This document shows positions 33,458 through 46,309 of a stretch of 64,000 nucleotides of DNA, in pieces. Made by a program: the position numbers and the translations under genes. Under the pieces are notes generated by a model, which saw nothing but the letters and a program-made list of their open reading frames with translations, was not told the origin of the DNA and made no database searches. The first letter of the stretch is position 1. Each line of letters begins with the position of its first letter. Source of the stretch: Eurosta solidaginis (Eukaryota; Arthropoda; Insecta; Diptera; Tephritidae); contig NC_090323.1 of the NCBI RefSeq assembly GCF_040869045.1, positions 157,004,426-157,068,425 on the forward strand, given 5' to 3'.

Positions 33458-33740
33458 CCCTACCTAATTATTTTCTAGCTTTTAATATTATTACTACTTC
33501 ATGTAAGTATTGTTTTCAATAAAACCGTTTAACTAAGAAATTTGTTTTTAATTATTTTATTTTCAAGTTTTTATTTAATTGCCTATTATTTCTCATTCTA
33601 CTTAGTTCATTTAGTGACTCATTATTACAAGGATTCTTTCTTGATAATTTGTTACAATTTAAGTCCTCAATACATAATCCTTCCAAAGACTTTACTCGAC
33701 TCTACGCCACGTATGCTTGTCTTTCCTCGAACTCCAAAAT
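33458..33740. other. No gene recognised
   Basis: AT-rich. An open frame (33542-33973) crosses into element D and is not coding. Confidence 0.4.
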
Positions 33741-33744
33741 ATTT

Positions 33745-33883
33745 TGATGTCACTTCTACCGGACTGTATGTAATATTTGTTCCAAATATTAGCGAAATCG
33801 CACCACAAAATATGAGCCAAATCGGACCACGAATACGATTTTTTTTTAATATCTCTATCATTTCGCCACCTGGCGGCGATTTT
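33745..33883 (+). repeat. Unassigned dispersed repeat next to element D
   Basis: Contains CCAAATCGGACCACGAATACG and TTCGCCACCTGGCGGCGA. A diverged direct copy (CCCAATCGGACCACAAATACG, TGCGCCACCTATCGGAG) lies at 35060-35140 on the other side of element D. Confidence 0.5.
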
Positions 33884-35023
33884 TATACTCAGCGTGCTTT
33901 GCGCACAGAGTATATTAACTTTGATTGGACAACGGTTGGTTGTACAGGTATAAGGGAATCGAGATATATATAGACTTCCATATATCAAAATCATCAGTAT
34001 CAAAAAAAATTTGATTGAGCCATGTCCGTCCGTCCATCCGTCTGTCCGTCTGTCCGTTAACAATATAAATTGAGTAATTATTGAGATATATTCACCAAAT
34101 TTGGTACACGAGCTTATCTGGACCCAGAATAGATTGGTATTGAAAATGAGAGAAATCAGATCATAACCACACCCACTTTTTATATACATATATAACATTT
34201 TGTAAAACACAAAAAACCTGATTATTTTGTAAATAATACACCTAGAATGTTGAAATTTGACATGTGGACTGATATTGAGACTCTTGATAAAAATTTGAAA
34301 AACATCTTAAAATGAGAGTGGCACCGCCCACTTGTGATAAAATCAATTTTACAAATATTATTAATCATAAATCAAAAATCGTTAAACCTATCGTAACAAA
34401 ATTCGGCAGAGGGGAATGCTTTTAAAGAAAATTAACGAAATCGGTTAAGGACCACGCCACTTTTTTTAAAAGGGCCACAGATTTTTAAAAGGGCCACAGA
34501 TTTTTAAAAGGGCCACAGATTTTTAAAAGGGCCACAGATTTTTAAAAGGGCCGTGGACGAATAAGATAAGCTATATCTTTGCAAAAAAGAGCTTTATATC
34601 ATTGGTATTTCATTTCCCAAGTGGATTTAAAATAATAAATAGGAAAAACTTCAAATTTAAAAAATGGGCGTGGCACCGCCATAACTCGAAGAAAAATTAA
34701 CATATCGTAATGGAACTGGGTACACAAATTTTCCCTATAGTAGAAAATAGTTCTAGTAAAAATAAATGGGATCCGTTAAATGGCAACTTTTATATAAAAG
34801 ATTTTTAGAAGGGTCGTAGATTAGAATAATAAGCAATAACTTAGCAATAGTTTTGAATCAATGATATTTCACTTATCAAGTTTTATTGTAAGAGGAAATG
34901 GGGAGACATTTTTTTTAAACGGGTTATGTAGATAAGTAATTTGTCTGAAATGAAATGTGCAATTGAAGTTCACGCTGAGTATATAATGTTCGGTTACACC
35001 CGAACTAAGACACCTTTACTTGT
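33884..35023 (+). mobile_element. Helentron-like element D, short form without satellite array
   Basis: Starts TATACTCAGCGTGCTTTGCG and ends CACGCTGAGTATATAATG, hairpin GTTCGGTTACACCCGAAC, CCTTTACTTG. The subterminal inverted repeat has changed in parallel at both ends (CAGCGTG/CACGCTG), so it is a separate subfamily. It has a (GTCC)n-like tract at 34024-34057, but a 19-bp tandem repeat instead of 130-bp units. Confidence 0.75.
34461..34555 (+). repeat. 19-bp tandem repeat in element D
   Basis: TTTTTAAAAGGGCCACAGA repeats almost without change about 4.8 times, so it is a recent expansion. Confidence 0.85.
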
Positions 35024-35579
35024 TTTTCATAGTTCGCTTTCTATTTATGTATGTATTATGTGTTCCAAATAAGAAACCCAATCGGACCACAAATACGGTT
35101 TTTTTAAATATTTCAATCCATGCGCCACCTATCGGAGTTCTTTTTCTTATTATTGCCTTGTCATCGGGTTCTGAACTATATTCAAAGTTTCAAGCTTGTA
35201 GGTTATCGGGAAGTTACTTAAATTTTAATTACAAAATTCGATCACAACGGCCGTTCGGCCGGCCGGCCTCTCAAGTCAAGCTAAATAAAACCGTTTAATA
35301 AAAATAGATTATTTTTATAAACCTCTTATCATTTGAAATTTTTGTGGTAATGACATTTTTAAAAGTTTTAAAAAATTTAATATTTATTATGAATAAGAGG
35401 TTACTTTTTTCTTTTAATGCTAATGAAAAAGGTCTGTTATCATTAGAGATATTATTGCCGAGCCATCAGCTTCTCATTTGTTTCTTATAGGCTTTTTATC
35501 GACGGCTTACATATGTATTATATATTTTATATTGTAGTTTTATTATTATTAGTTTCATAACAGACAGATGAGTCATCAA

Positions 35580-36060
35580 TAACACGCCGATATCGAATTC
35601 TTCCCACTAAAGTACTTATCGGCAAGGTTTCGATAGAAAATCGATAAATTTTCGGTAAAAAATTTATATATTTTCCACAATAACCCAATAGCTCGTCGGT
35701 AAGAAATCAATAAGACACCTAAAAAAATATAGTAGCATTTGGATACCAAATCGATAGCTTTTTCAAATCGGTATTAAATCGATATCTTTTCGATGAAAAA
35801 CTGCTAACTCCTCTGAATGAGTTCGATAGCACACTTTTGTACAATTGATTTTCAGCAGTCTTGTAATAAACCTACATCTTTTCGACAACTTTTTGATAAC
35901 ATAACGATTATAATTGATTATCGATAACTTTTCGTCAACAAGAAATTGATAGCTTTTCGATTACAAATTAAAGACAATTCGATAACGTGCTTATAACGAA
36001 TAACTCTTCGATAAAAATATCGAGAGCTTATCGATAACCTTCGTTATAGCTAACAAATTT
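35580..36060. repeat. Degenerate TCGATA-rich tract
   Basis: Words like AATCGATAGCTTTT, CTTTTCGATAA and ATCGATAACTTTTCG recur over about 480 bp at 15-25 base intervals. It looks like a decayed short-period satellite. Confidence 0.5.
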
Positions 36061-36178
36061 AAAACACCTTGCGAGCCAAGATGTTTACACTTCAATTTCA
36101 TTGTTACAGCAGTGTTAAAAATCAGTCTTCTTTTCATTTACACTTAAATTCTTACTTGAATTAAATTTGAACAAAAAA

Positions 36179-37828
36179 AAGTAAGGAAGGCTAAGTTCGG
36201 GTGTAACCGAACATTACATACTCAGCTGAGAGCTTTGGAGACAAAATAAAGGAAAATCCCCACTTAGCAAAATGAACATAGGGTAACCCTGGAATGTGTT
36301 TGTATGATATGTGTATCAAATGAAAGATGTTAATGATTATTTAAAACGTAGTGGGCCTTAGTTCTATAGGTGGACGCCTTTTCGAGATGTCGCAATAAGG
36401 GTGGACCAGGGGTGACTCTAGAATGTATTTGTACGATATGGGTATCAAATTAAAGGAATTAATGAGGGTTTTAAAAGGGAGTAGCCCTTAGTTGTATATG
36501 TGAAGGCGTTTTTGAGATATCGACCAAAATGTGGACAAGGGTGACCCAGAACATCTTCTGTCGGGTAACGCTAATTTATTTATATATGTCATACCATGAA
36601 CAGTATTCCTGCCAAGATTCCAAGGGCTTTTGATTTCACCCTGCAGAACTTTTTCATTTTCTTCTATTTAATATGGTAGGTGTCACACCCATTTTACAAA
36701 GTGTTTTCCAAAGTTATATTTCGCGTCAACAAACCAATCCAATTACCATGTTTCATCCCTTTTTTCGTATTTGGTATAGAATTATGGCATTTTTTTAATT
36801 TTTCGTAATTTTCTATATCGGAAAAGTGGGCGTGGTCATAGTCGGATTTCGGCCATATTTTATACCAAGATAAAGGGACTTCCGATAAGTACGTGAACTG
36901 GGTTTAGTAAAGATATATCGATTTTTGCTCAAGTTATCGTGTTAAGGGCCGAGCGGAAGGACAGAAGGTCGGCTGTGTATAAAAACTGGGCGTGGCTTCA
37001 ACCGATTTCGCCATTTTCACAGAAAACAGTTACCGTCATAGAGTCTATGTCCCTACCAAATTTCACATGGATTGGTAAATCTTTGTTCGACTTATGGCAT
37101 TAAAAGTATTCTAGACGAATTAAATGAAAACGGCGGAGTTACGACCATTTTGAAATTTTCTTTTATCTTTGTATTTTGTTGCACCATATCATTACTGGAG
37201 TCGAATGTTGACATAACTTACTTTTATAATATAAAGATATTAAATTTTTTTTTATAATTTGACTTAAACAAATTTTTTTTAAAGTGGGCGTGTTCGTCAT
37301 CCGATTTCTCTAATTTTTATTTAGCACACATATAGTAATAGGAGTAACGTGCCTACCAAATTTCATCATGATATCTTCAATGACTGCCAAATTATAACTT
37401 GCAAAATTTTTCTAATTTTCTATTTTCCGTCATAAGGTCAACGCACCGACCAAGTTTCATCGCTTTATCCGTCTTTGGTAATGAATTATCGCACTTTTTC
37501 TGTTTTTCGAAATTTTTGATATCGAAAAAGGGGGCGTGGTTATAGTCCGATTTCGTTTATTTTAAATAGGGATCTGGAATGAATTCCCAGGAACTTACAT
37601 ACCAAATTTTATCAAGATATCTCAAAATTTACTCAAGTTATCGTGTTAACGAACAGACGGATGGACGGACGGACGGACGGACGGACATGGCTAAATGAAT
37701 TTCTTTTTTCACCCAAAACATTTTGATATATATAAGTCTATATCTATCTCGATTAGTTTATGCCGGTACCGATTACCGTTATGCGAACAAAATTAATATA
37801 CTCTGTGAGCTCTGCTCAGCTGAGTATA
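36179..37828 (-). mobile_element. Helentron-like element E with only about 2 array units
   Basis: Minus-strand element with CTTCCTTACTT tail and hairpin at 36180-36225, two 130-bp units at about 36287-36545, the core, a (GACG)n-type tract at about 37662-37687, and TATACTCAGCTGAGCAGAGC at 37828. It appears to represent the unexpanded state of A, B and C. Confidence 0.8.
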
Positions 37829-37829
37829 A

Positions 37830-38420
37830 TAAATCTCTATGTGTATATGTATATACACCATACACTACACCCTATGTGCATTACTAGTACCTTGAAAAGT
37901 CAAAGTCATATCCAAAGGACAAATATGTAAGTACTCCGATTCATAGATATATATTTCTCTTTGAGATTTCATCTTTACGTCCTCGCAAGTTTAGTTGAAA
38001 AGTCATTGCATGGCACGTTCTGTATGCGCCTTCAGGCATTCGATTGCGTGTAAATGTGTATGACGTTTGGCAATAACGTTGCTGACAGCACCTGAGAATT
38101 AAATAAGTATTTATCATTATGTAGGAATTTGATAAACAAGGAATCAATGATGGAAGTTATATTAAATCTAAATACATAGCCGCAATGGAAAATTTCAGAT
38201 ATCACAAGATTGTTTTAAACTGACATTTTGCTTATAATTAAAATTTAATATGTTGAAAGGCTGTATAACATAATCCTGTAATAGAAAATCCCCAAACACA
38301 TAACCCCACATGACCAAATCCCGACAGTCCATAATCCGGGAGTAGTATGTAAATACCAGTTCTAACTCAAATGGTGCAAGGAAAAGTATATACACACCGA
38401 CACACATATATAAATCAAAA
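37830..38420. other. No gene recognised
   Basis: AT-rich with short frames. Nothing assigned. Confidence 0.4.
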
Positions 38421-38425
38421 CAATT

Positions 38426-38545
38426 CCGCTAGGTGGCGCATACGTTTTTTCGGTTTGTGTTCTGGCTGATCCTCCGCTAGGTGGAGCATCCGTTCTTCGA
38501 GTTTGTGTTCTGGCTGATCTTCCGCTAGGTGGCGCATCCATGTGT
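38426..38545. repeat. ~48-bp minisatellite CCGCTAGGTGGCGCAT
   Basis: CCGCTAGG begins at about 38426, 38473 and 38522, giving about 2.4 copies directly upstream of the mariner remnant. Frames across it are by-products. Confidence 0.7.
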
Positions 38546-38564
38546 GTGTGTGAACTTTGTGAAC

Positions 38565-39575
38565 CCAGCAAAAAATCGAGCGACTGATACTGATCAGCCC
38601 CATCCTTTGCCAATGTGAAGCGCTGGTATAACGAATTGCATCGTGGCCGCCGTTCGCTCAGGAACGAAAGTCGTGAAGGTCGTCCATAGTCAGTTGTTGT
38701 GCAACAAAACATTGACGCTGTGCGCGAACTTATATTGCAAGATCGTCACGCGACTTATCGCGAGATTGAGACATCCATGGGCATTAGTATGACGAGCATC
38801 AATAAGATATTGCATGGACATTCAGCTGTGAAAAAAATTGTTCGCATTGGATCCCGCATAATTTAACAAAAGCTGGAAAAGATGCTCGTGTAAATTTGTG
38901 CAAAGAAATGCTCAAGAAATGCAATCGCGGTACATCAAAAGCTGTATATAACATCTACACAGGTGACGAATATTGGATCTATGTGTATGAGCCCGAAACG
39001 AAACAGCAATCCACTGTATGGGTCTTCCAAGGTGTGCCATATCCGACAAAAGTGATTCATGAGCGAAGCACTTCGAAGCAAATGATCGCCTGTTTCTTCA
39101 GAATAACTGGATATGTGGTTACCGTGCCATTAAAGCAACGAAGAACGGTGAATTCCAAATGGTACACAACCATTTGTTTGCCATTAGTGCTTGGTGAAAT
39201 ACGGAAGAAGAAGCGGCAACGAAGGAACATTCTTTATCATGACAATACCAACTCTCACACATCGGCTGAAACAACCGTCTATTTGACTGGCCAAAACGTC
39301 GAATTAATGAATCACCCTCCGTACAGCCCTGACTTGGCGCCAAATGATTTCGGCAAATCAAGAATAAATTGCGTTGCCACCGTACTTCTTTTTTTCAGCG
39401 CCTGAAGAAGCCGTTGATGCATTCAAAAGCCATGTTTTGGAGATACCTCAATCGGAGTGGAAAAAGTGCTGCGAAAATTGGTTTGAACGAATAATGATAA
39501 TATTTCGAAAAACAATAAAGGCATTTTATATAATAAATTACTGTCTTTTCATTATTAGGCTCAAGATATAAATAG
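38565..39575 (+). pseudogene. mariner-family transposase remnant (DD34D type)
   Basis: Across frames the N-terminal part reads VKRWYNELHRGRRSL, then NIDAVRELILQDRHATYREI, then SINKILHGH; this is the helix-turn-helix half. The open part (38896-39405) reads IYTGDEYWIYVYEPETKQQS (first catalytic Asp in TGDE), then ILYHDNTNSHTSAET (second Asp in HDN), then PPYSPDLAPNDF (third Asp). Stop codons at about 38673 and 38861 and a frame break after PNDF kill it; a C-terminal piece AFKSHVLEIPQSEWKKC follows at 39420. Terminal inverted repeats are not visible. The catalytic Asp triad is kept, so decay is moderate. Confidence 0.85.
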
Positions 39576-39599
39576 CAACCAAAATTTGGAAGTTTTTAT

Positions 39600-41205
39600 T
39601 AATTTTTGCACGCACGTTGGGGGCCCTCGTGGTTTGGGGCCCTATTGGTTTGGAGGCCCAGTATAATTGATACAGCTGATAAGGCGGTAGCTACGCCCAT
39701 GCTCACAGCTCCAGAACTTCCATAAGTGCTTGGGGATTTTTTTGTGGTTACAAAACAACAAGATACAAACGCAACTAGCCTCTTCCGCACAGTGTCGTTA
39801 TGTTGGCTGCTGCGACTGTATATCCTGAAACAGTCTAGCCTTCTACTTCATAATATAGGACTCATCTTGGTATAAGCTACATGAGCCAGTGATTTGGTGA
39901 AACTGCGTGACTTACAAATGCTTTGAAGCTGCCCAAACTCAGATCCTTTTCTCATTTTAGAGCCAGGCTTATAGTAAAGCCGACATTAGTTCGCCAGCCT
40001 ACGAAAATACCACCCCCAAAATTGCATCGGTTTTAAAGATTTTGAACTAATCTTCATTATCGTTCATATGCTACTGAGATAAAATATCATAAACAAGCCT
40101 TCAGTTTTAAATATTATTAAATTCTCCAATATCTTAATACATTTCAATTCCTTATCCTTACTAACCTAAAAAATTTCTTGGCCTAAATTACAACACACAA
40201 AGGAGCTAAGATACTACGAAGCAGTCAACAGCAAAATCAGTCCTAATCAAAGAGCGGCATGGGCAAAATAAAGAAAAAGGCATCGGCTACCTTCTCAGCT
40301 ACAAAAACACAAACATTGCAGTTTAAATTGTTCCAGATCAGCATTGGAACACACCCAGAGTCCTTAGCGGAAGCATTTTATTCAATTTTCGCAAATTAAA
40401 TAAATTACTGGAGCAAAAGCGCAAAATTCAATCAACTCGCCTCAAGAGCTTTATGCCCAACCTAAAGCTAGTACACAAACAGCACCAACAACAAATTGAG
40501 TAGCTCTGAGACGTGAGCCAAACATTAAAGAAAAATTATGTTCCACAACGTTGGTCACTGAAAAATTGTAGAGCGGAAAATATACCAACAACAACAAAAT
40601 ACAAGTAACGGATGAATAACTGAACAAAATGATGCACAGAACACAAGAAAATGAAGGAATATGAAGCGGCAACAACATCATCAATAGCACCAGGAGCATC
40701 AGCTGATGTACAATCCAGTCATTTGATACGATAGTGCAACAGGAATTGAGCAGCTGCGCTAAAGGCAAAGGGAAAATGCACGAGAAGCAAGCTTTATAAT
40801 AATGAAAAGAGCCACTTTATAGTCAAAGAAATGAGGACGAGCATTTTTTCTCGAATGGCATGGCGCTGAAAGGCGAGTAGCTGATGGAAAGTATGTCAAT
40901 GGTGTCGTCGACTGGCGGCGCACGTGCCAATGCCACTGACCGCTGTTGTTGTTGCAATGGCCACAGTTGGTACCGCAAACAATTGAACAACATTGTTTGG
41001 TGACTAACAACAATAAAATTGTTGATTAAGTATGTCCATACACTTTTTGGCATGGATGTATGTGTTTTATATGTAAATGCCTTTGCATTGACTGAGTGTT
41101 CTATATAAAAGACACGTTCAATAGTTCACCGCCCTACTACAGTCTACAACTTATATATAATTGATATACGACAGGATTTACACTGACTAATTACGCATTA
41201 CTCAA
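39600..41205. other. No gene recognised
   Basis: Open frames at 39599-39790, 40451-40768 and 40759-41053 (all minus) lack recognisable domains or splice support. CAA/TTG-rich patches occur near 40480 and 40943. Confidence 0.4.
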
Positions 41206-41209
41206 TTAT

Positions 41210-41580
41210 CTTGATAAATTCCAAAGATGATTTTTAAAACAATCCCGAAAAAGTGTTGAAGTTATGTCTTAAGTAATTTCGAAATTATCGCTAAATACCC
41301 TTTGCGAAAAATGTCTGAATATTATCTTTAAAACAGTTACACAACGGTTCGGGTAGTCTCGAAACAGCAATTAAAGCAATTAGAAATAGTTCCGATATGA
41401 TCTCAAATACAATCCCAAAACAGTTCATAATGAATCGCCAATAATCCCGCAAACAAATTCGAAATATTTCATGAATAAACCCTAAAATAATCTTTAAACT
41501 GTAATGGTGCCGAAAAAGTCAAAGAATGACCCCGAACACAATGTCGAAATTGTTCCGAAATAGTATCGATAATAAAAGAC
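41210..41580. repeat. Degenerate CCCGAAATAGT-type tract, locus 2
   Basis: Repeated variants such as AATCCCGAAAAAGTG, GTTCCGATATGATC, AATCCCAAAACAGTTC, TTGTTCCGAAATAGT. Same family as 30235 and 49370. Confidence 0.45.
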
Positions 41581-41589
41581 AGCTTATTA

Positions 41590-42880
41590 TTCCTAATTTG
41601 ACCAAAGCTCGGCCTATATGGGTGTGGGTCAAATAAGCTCAGACCTATTCCATGGTCAGGCAATGCCTCGGCACATCATTCTTCTTCTGGGAGAAAGTTG
41701 AAATAACAGCGGTACCTTCTAATTACTTCCAAACTGCACACAGTGTAAGCCCAAGAGGCTATCTCTATGCTTTTCCCTCAATACACAGTTCGCCCCACGA
41801 AGTTTATATACACAGATATCAGCGTGTAAGCCAGCACTAACTTGAATCCTGGCAGTTTACCGTGTCTGCCGTCGACGACCACCCCACCATATCCATCATC
41901 AGCGCCATCACCTCGGCCCTACTACTGATGGGCGCTTCATCTCATCACTACCGCTCCTTCCTTTTTTCCTAACTGAAAAAAACTTTTTTTTCGGTGTGGT
42001 AGACATAACAACTAGCCACCGGTTTATCCTGCGGAGTTTACTAGTGATACACTGTGCGCTGTCCAACTCACCAAATGCAATATTGACAGACCAAATTGTT
42101 GGGCGTCGCGATTTCTACAAACGTGCCTGTGCATAAAACACTTGCTGTCTTTGCTGACGTATCCTTTAGTTCGTTTTCTCATTTCTTTGCAAATTATTAT
42201 CTAATTTCAATATACAACCGAATAAAAAGCGAGCAATTTGCAGCTGCTGTTGCCTTTGTTGTGAAGCACCGTGATGTTATTTCAGATCTATTTTTCAAAG
42301 GAAAAATTGCTCATATTTCTAGGAATTGCTGTTCAATTTACAGTTGTTATTGTTGTTTTTTTTTTTTGCTTGTTTATTATAAATTTTAATTAACCCAGAA
42401 GCATTGAAAAGGTAACAAAGCATGTCGTTAGAAACTTTTTTTTGGCGCCGACAGCTGTGAGTATTCAGCTTTTTTGGACATTTTTTAGCTGTTTTTAGCT
42501 TTTTTCAAAATTTTAGAAAATATAGATAAACAGTCGATAGAGTGCTTAACAGTAGTGGAGCCAGTGTCGTTTATCATATTAGGGCCGCAGAGATCTATTT
42601 ATTTTAATTTTAGCTGCGCATGCTCTTCTAGATGCTTGGGTGGTTATCCACAGAGATAATTTCTCACCTGCCTAGGGTCACCGCTGACTCCCTCACTACA
42701 CGCTCGGTCTCAGCTTGCGAGAAGTAGATGAGATGTATTCCCAAGATACATTAACTCGTGCAAGCTTACTTTCATTGTGACGCGGTAAAGAAACACAATA
42801 TTCATTTGGTGGTTGTAAACTTATAAATGCCAATCTCTTCTTTTCCGCTGTTGCCCACCGGAACTAAGATAGCTATGAAA
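41590..42880. other. No gene recognised
   Basis: Open frames (41652-41840, 42096-42389) lack support. AGCTGTTTTTAGCTTTTTT-like low complexity lies near 42440-42510. Confidence 0.4.
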
Positions 42881-42884
42881 GTAT

Positions 42885-43215
42885 AGTTTTTAGGGTGGGG
42901 CGATTTGTATGGACGAAAGTTAACCGATATTGCGCCATCAATTTTTCGATAGGATTTGGGCTCAGGAAAAAAAGTTCCATTACGCATATCCAAAAAAATA
43001 ATTTTCGACCCTGCAAAATTTAATTTTTTTGACTTTTTTTCGACTTTGATTTTTAAGATTTTTTTTTAACGGACATTTTTGGGTCGGACAGGGTATACAT
43101 GAAAATTTTACAATCAAATGAAAATTTGTTTAGTAGGTCATGAAAAAAACCCAGTCTAGTAGTTTTAGCAGCAATTAAAGTTTCAATCTTGGTTTTTGAG
43201 GTGCTAAGTTACAAA
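42885..43215. other. Possible dispersed repeat, unassigned
   Basis: The block GGTGGGGCGATTTGTATGG through GGGTCGGACAGGG resembles a repeat I have a general impression of in dipteran sequence, but no second copy, TIR or coding trace lies in this window. Confidence 0.25.
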
Positions 43216-43219
43216 CTTT

Positions 43220-44920
43220 TACAAGAATTTTAAGGTGAGATTTGCCTCGACCTGCTTAGATTGGTTTTTTTCTGGGAATGTGCAGCGCTGTCGAATATAA
43301 GTTATTGAACTTAATGCAGTTTTGTGCTGCCCGACCTGAGGACCATATGAAAACGGTCCACAAAGAAAGGCATTTGTTGGCATATTTTACGATAGCTTAA
43401 TAGATAATAGGTTTCAGTAGAAAGCATTCAGCGGCTTGGCCGCTAATTGGAGTCTTTTTATTCAGCCGAGAAGCTTATTAACTAAACGTTCCCAGCCTCT
43501 TATTTATATGTGAAGCCAAATTTCATCAAACATTAACTTAGCTGACATACAAGAAAATATTGCTTCCTCCAAGACTCAGCCATTAACTGGACGATACGGT
43601 CTTTTGAAGCTGCTGCGATGTATCGATTATATTCTTGCAGTATACAACTTTTGGCAGCCATAGAGGTGCGCTCGATAAATTTATTAACGCAATACGTCAT
43701 CATTTGCGCCAACAAATAAACAAAGCGTAGTCGCAGCAAAAAAAAAAACAACCACAAACCCACACTATTCACACATTCGGGAGAGAGAGCATTTCAAAAT
43801 CATATAATTATTTCAGTTGGTCACAAGCCACTCGACGCCAAATACACATTAATTATGATAATAAATTTAATAGAATTGAAAATAAATAATAAATTTTAAT
43901 GTTGCGCAATGCTGGCGCACTTCGTTTGTCTCGTTTAGTTCGTTAGATAAATTTTTTGTTGGACAATAATATTGCAGTCGTGGATATGATCAAATAAAGG
44001 CTCAAAAGCCATCGCAAATAACTACGAAATGTTTATGTGTGTTTGTTCTTTTAAGTACGTAGGGTGGAAAGCCATTTCAACGTGTCGGAGGTTACGCTTC
44101 AAAACCACAAACGAAAAAGTTACATAAAACTCGTGCCAATGCCAGCTAATTTTCGTCCTGCTTTCAATTGGCGCCTATATGTATGCTATCAAATTTATTG
44201 TTTTTACGAATTGCCCTATAATCGTAAACAATAAAATGGCTGGCGGTTTAAAACAATGGAGTACGTAGGTATTCTGCTGCCATGGCGTGAGCAATTGCCA
44301 CTTTATTGGCACTGAAATAACGATCAAATGAAGCGTTGCATGCCAAATTTAAATTTACGGAAATGGCAGACAGTTTCAAACTGCGGTGGACAAAATATTC
44401 ATACATAATCACATGAATAAACAGATAGTTAATAAAGCATGCATGAATTATCCAATTTTGACAGCGCTTTAATTAACAACAGCGCATAACAAGATGGACA
44501 GCAATAACAGCAACGTAAATATGTACATAGATCGATAGACCTGACAGTATTGATTATGTTCAATACGGCTTAAAATGAAGTGAGATTGTCAATTGGTACC
44601 ATATTGGCTTTACTTAACGATTGCTGCTGTTGTTATTGCGCGTTATTTGCAGTTGTTGTTGTCGTCTCAGCATGCAAGGCCTTCTCTGGCTATTCATTTT
44701 AATTAAACGCTTTAATTGAAACGTTCGCCGTTTTACCGTTTATGAGCTCGTTTCTTATTTTATTGTTTTCCTGTTGTTTTTCCTGCGGCCAATACGTGGC
44801 AGGCATTGAATAATTTATTAATTGTCCATTTTCTTCATTTATTGCTATTATCTAGGACGTCTCATCAATTCATGTGTACCGTTGTACTTATTGTTTACCC
44901 TGCAGGTAAACATTGGAAAA
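43220..44920. other. No gene recognised
   Basis: AT-rich intergenic-looking DNA with scattered CAA/GTT runs. No feature was assigned. Confidence 0.4.
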
Positions 44921-44924
44921 ATAA

Positions 44925-44968
44925 ATAAAATTTTCATATTCATATTCATATTTATATTCATTTTTATG
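44925..44968. repeat. (TTCATA)n hexanucleotide tract, left part
   Basis: TTTTCATATTCATATTCATA and variants. The same hexamer fills 47288-47520 on the other side of the second-family Helentron-like element, so one array may have been split by the insertion. Confidence 0.6.
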
Positions 44969-45616
44969 CCTTTCATGAAAATGATATTTTATATTAAGTT
45001 TGTCTGCAGTCACAAAATTGCTAGTCCTTAAAGGAGAAGAGATAGACCCACCGTTAAGCATACTGAATTGATTAGATTGACAATCTGCTTTGATTAAGCC
45101 ATGTCCGTCTGTCCGTTTGAACGCAAGCTAAACCCTAAATTTTTTATATATCTTGACGAAATTTAGTCAGCGGGTATCTTTTCTTGTAGGATTAGAAATT
45201 TGTCGGATATATCCCCCATATAACCGATTTTTTCAGAAAAGATAATGTAATTTTGTAATGTCTTCCTCAATATATCAGTTAAAAGCTTCAAATTTCCCCA
45301 AACGTCTACGTATATGGTATGTACTGTTTTCTGAAATAATCGTAGAGATCGGTAGTATATATAGATAATATATAACACATACAAACCGATTGTTCAGATA
45401 AGGAGCTTTTCGTAATTTCTACCCCACTTTAGTAGCTAGAAGCTTAAAAATTTACCAAGTGTTTTTGTATATTTCCTTAATTGTTGTCTGAATAAATCGT
45501 AGATATCGGCCATTTATAAAGCATATAGCCCATACAACCCATTGTTCAGATAAGACACATTTCATAATTTCAACCCAATTTTAACAGCTAGAAGCTTCAA
45601 ATTCCAGCAAATACTA

Positions 45617-46118
45617 GAGCTTACGATTTCTTCTCGAACACAAGCGAGACTTTCGAGACCCGAGAAATCAAGAACTCGACTTCTCGTGTCTCTAAGTACT
45701 CGTAAAACTCGCGAGCTGCTCGACATAAACTGAATCGCTGTATGGACAGTATTTATACACTTGGTTCTTTTTACTTGTTACTTTTTTGTTGATTATATTG
45801 CTTTCCAATGACACTTCACTCAAAACATTCTTATTATACACATAATTTTGTTCACAATATTTTATTTTTTAACGAGACATCGAGAACACGGCTTCTCGCG
45901 AGATTCTCGAATATCGAATTACCATAATACTCGCGAGCCTCTCGACTTTCAATTTAGTCGCTGCACTGGCAGAAATCATAAAGCTCTATACAAAACAGCC
46001 AATGAACCGATTAAATTGAATGTCGAGAAGCTCGCGAGCCTTTCGAGTAATACGATGTTCGAGAAGGCGAGGCTCGCGAGAAAACTCTTCTCAAACAAGT
46101 TCGAGAAATCGTAAGCTC
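45617..46118. mobile_element. MITE with TA target duplication and CTCGCGAG motifs
   Basis: Inverted ends GAGCTTACGATTTC(TT)CTCGAAC and GTTCGAGAAATCGTAAGCTC are flanked by TA at 45615-45616 and 46119-46120. The ~500 bp interior carries many CTCGCGAG and CTCGAGA-like palindromes concentrated in both halves around an AT-rich centre. There is no transposase. TA targeting suits Tc1/mariner-type mobilisation; the source element is unknown. Confidence 0.75.
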
Positions 46119-46309
46119 TATCAAATATGTATATACGTTTATGTGATATATTGTACAAAAAAAAGTTATCCATGGTCATGGCTATCTCACGCAAACCACA
46201 AGAAAGGTGAAACTTTGTATCCTAACACAAAGCACCGATATATTTTTTATTTATCGAAAATCTCGCTTTTTTGCATACGTCCTCTTTATATTCTCTTTAC
46301 ATTTCATAA

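Noticed and set aside
33542..34210. Frames of 143 and 172 codons over element D's border
   Set aside because: They cross the junction between two repeats and the (GTCC)n tract.
40451..41053. Minus-strand frames of up to 105 codons
   Set aside because: Overlapping frames with low-complexity hydrophobic or CAA-derived content; no domain recognised.
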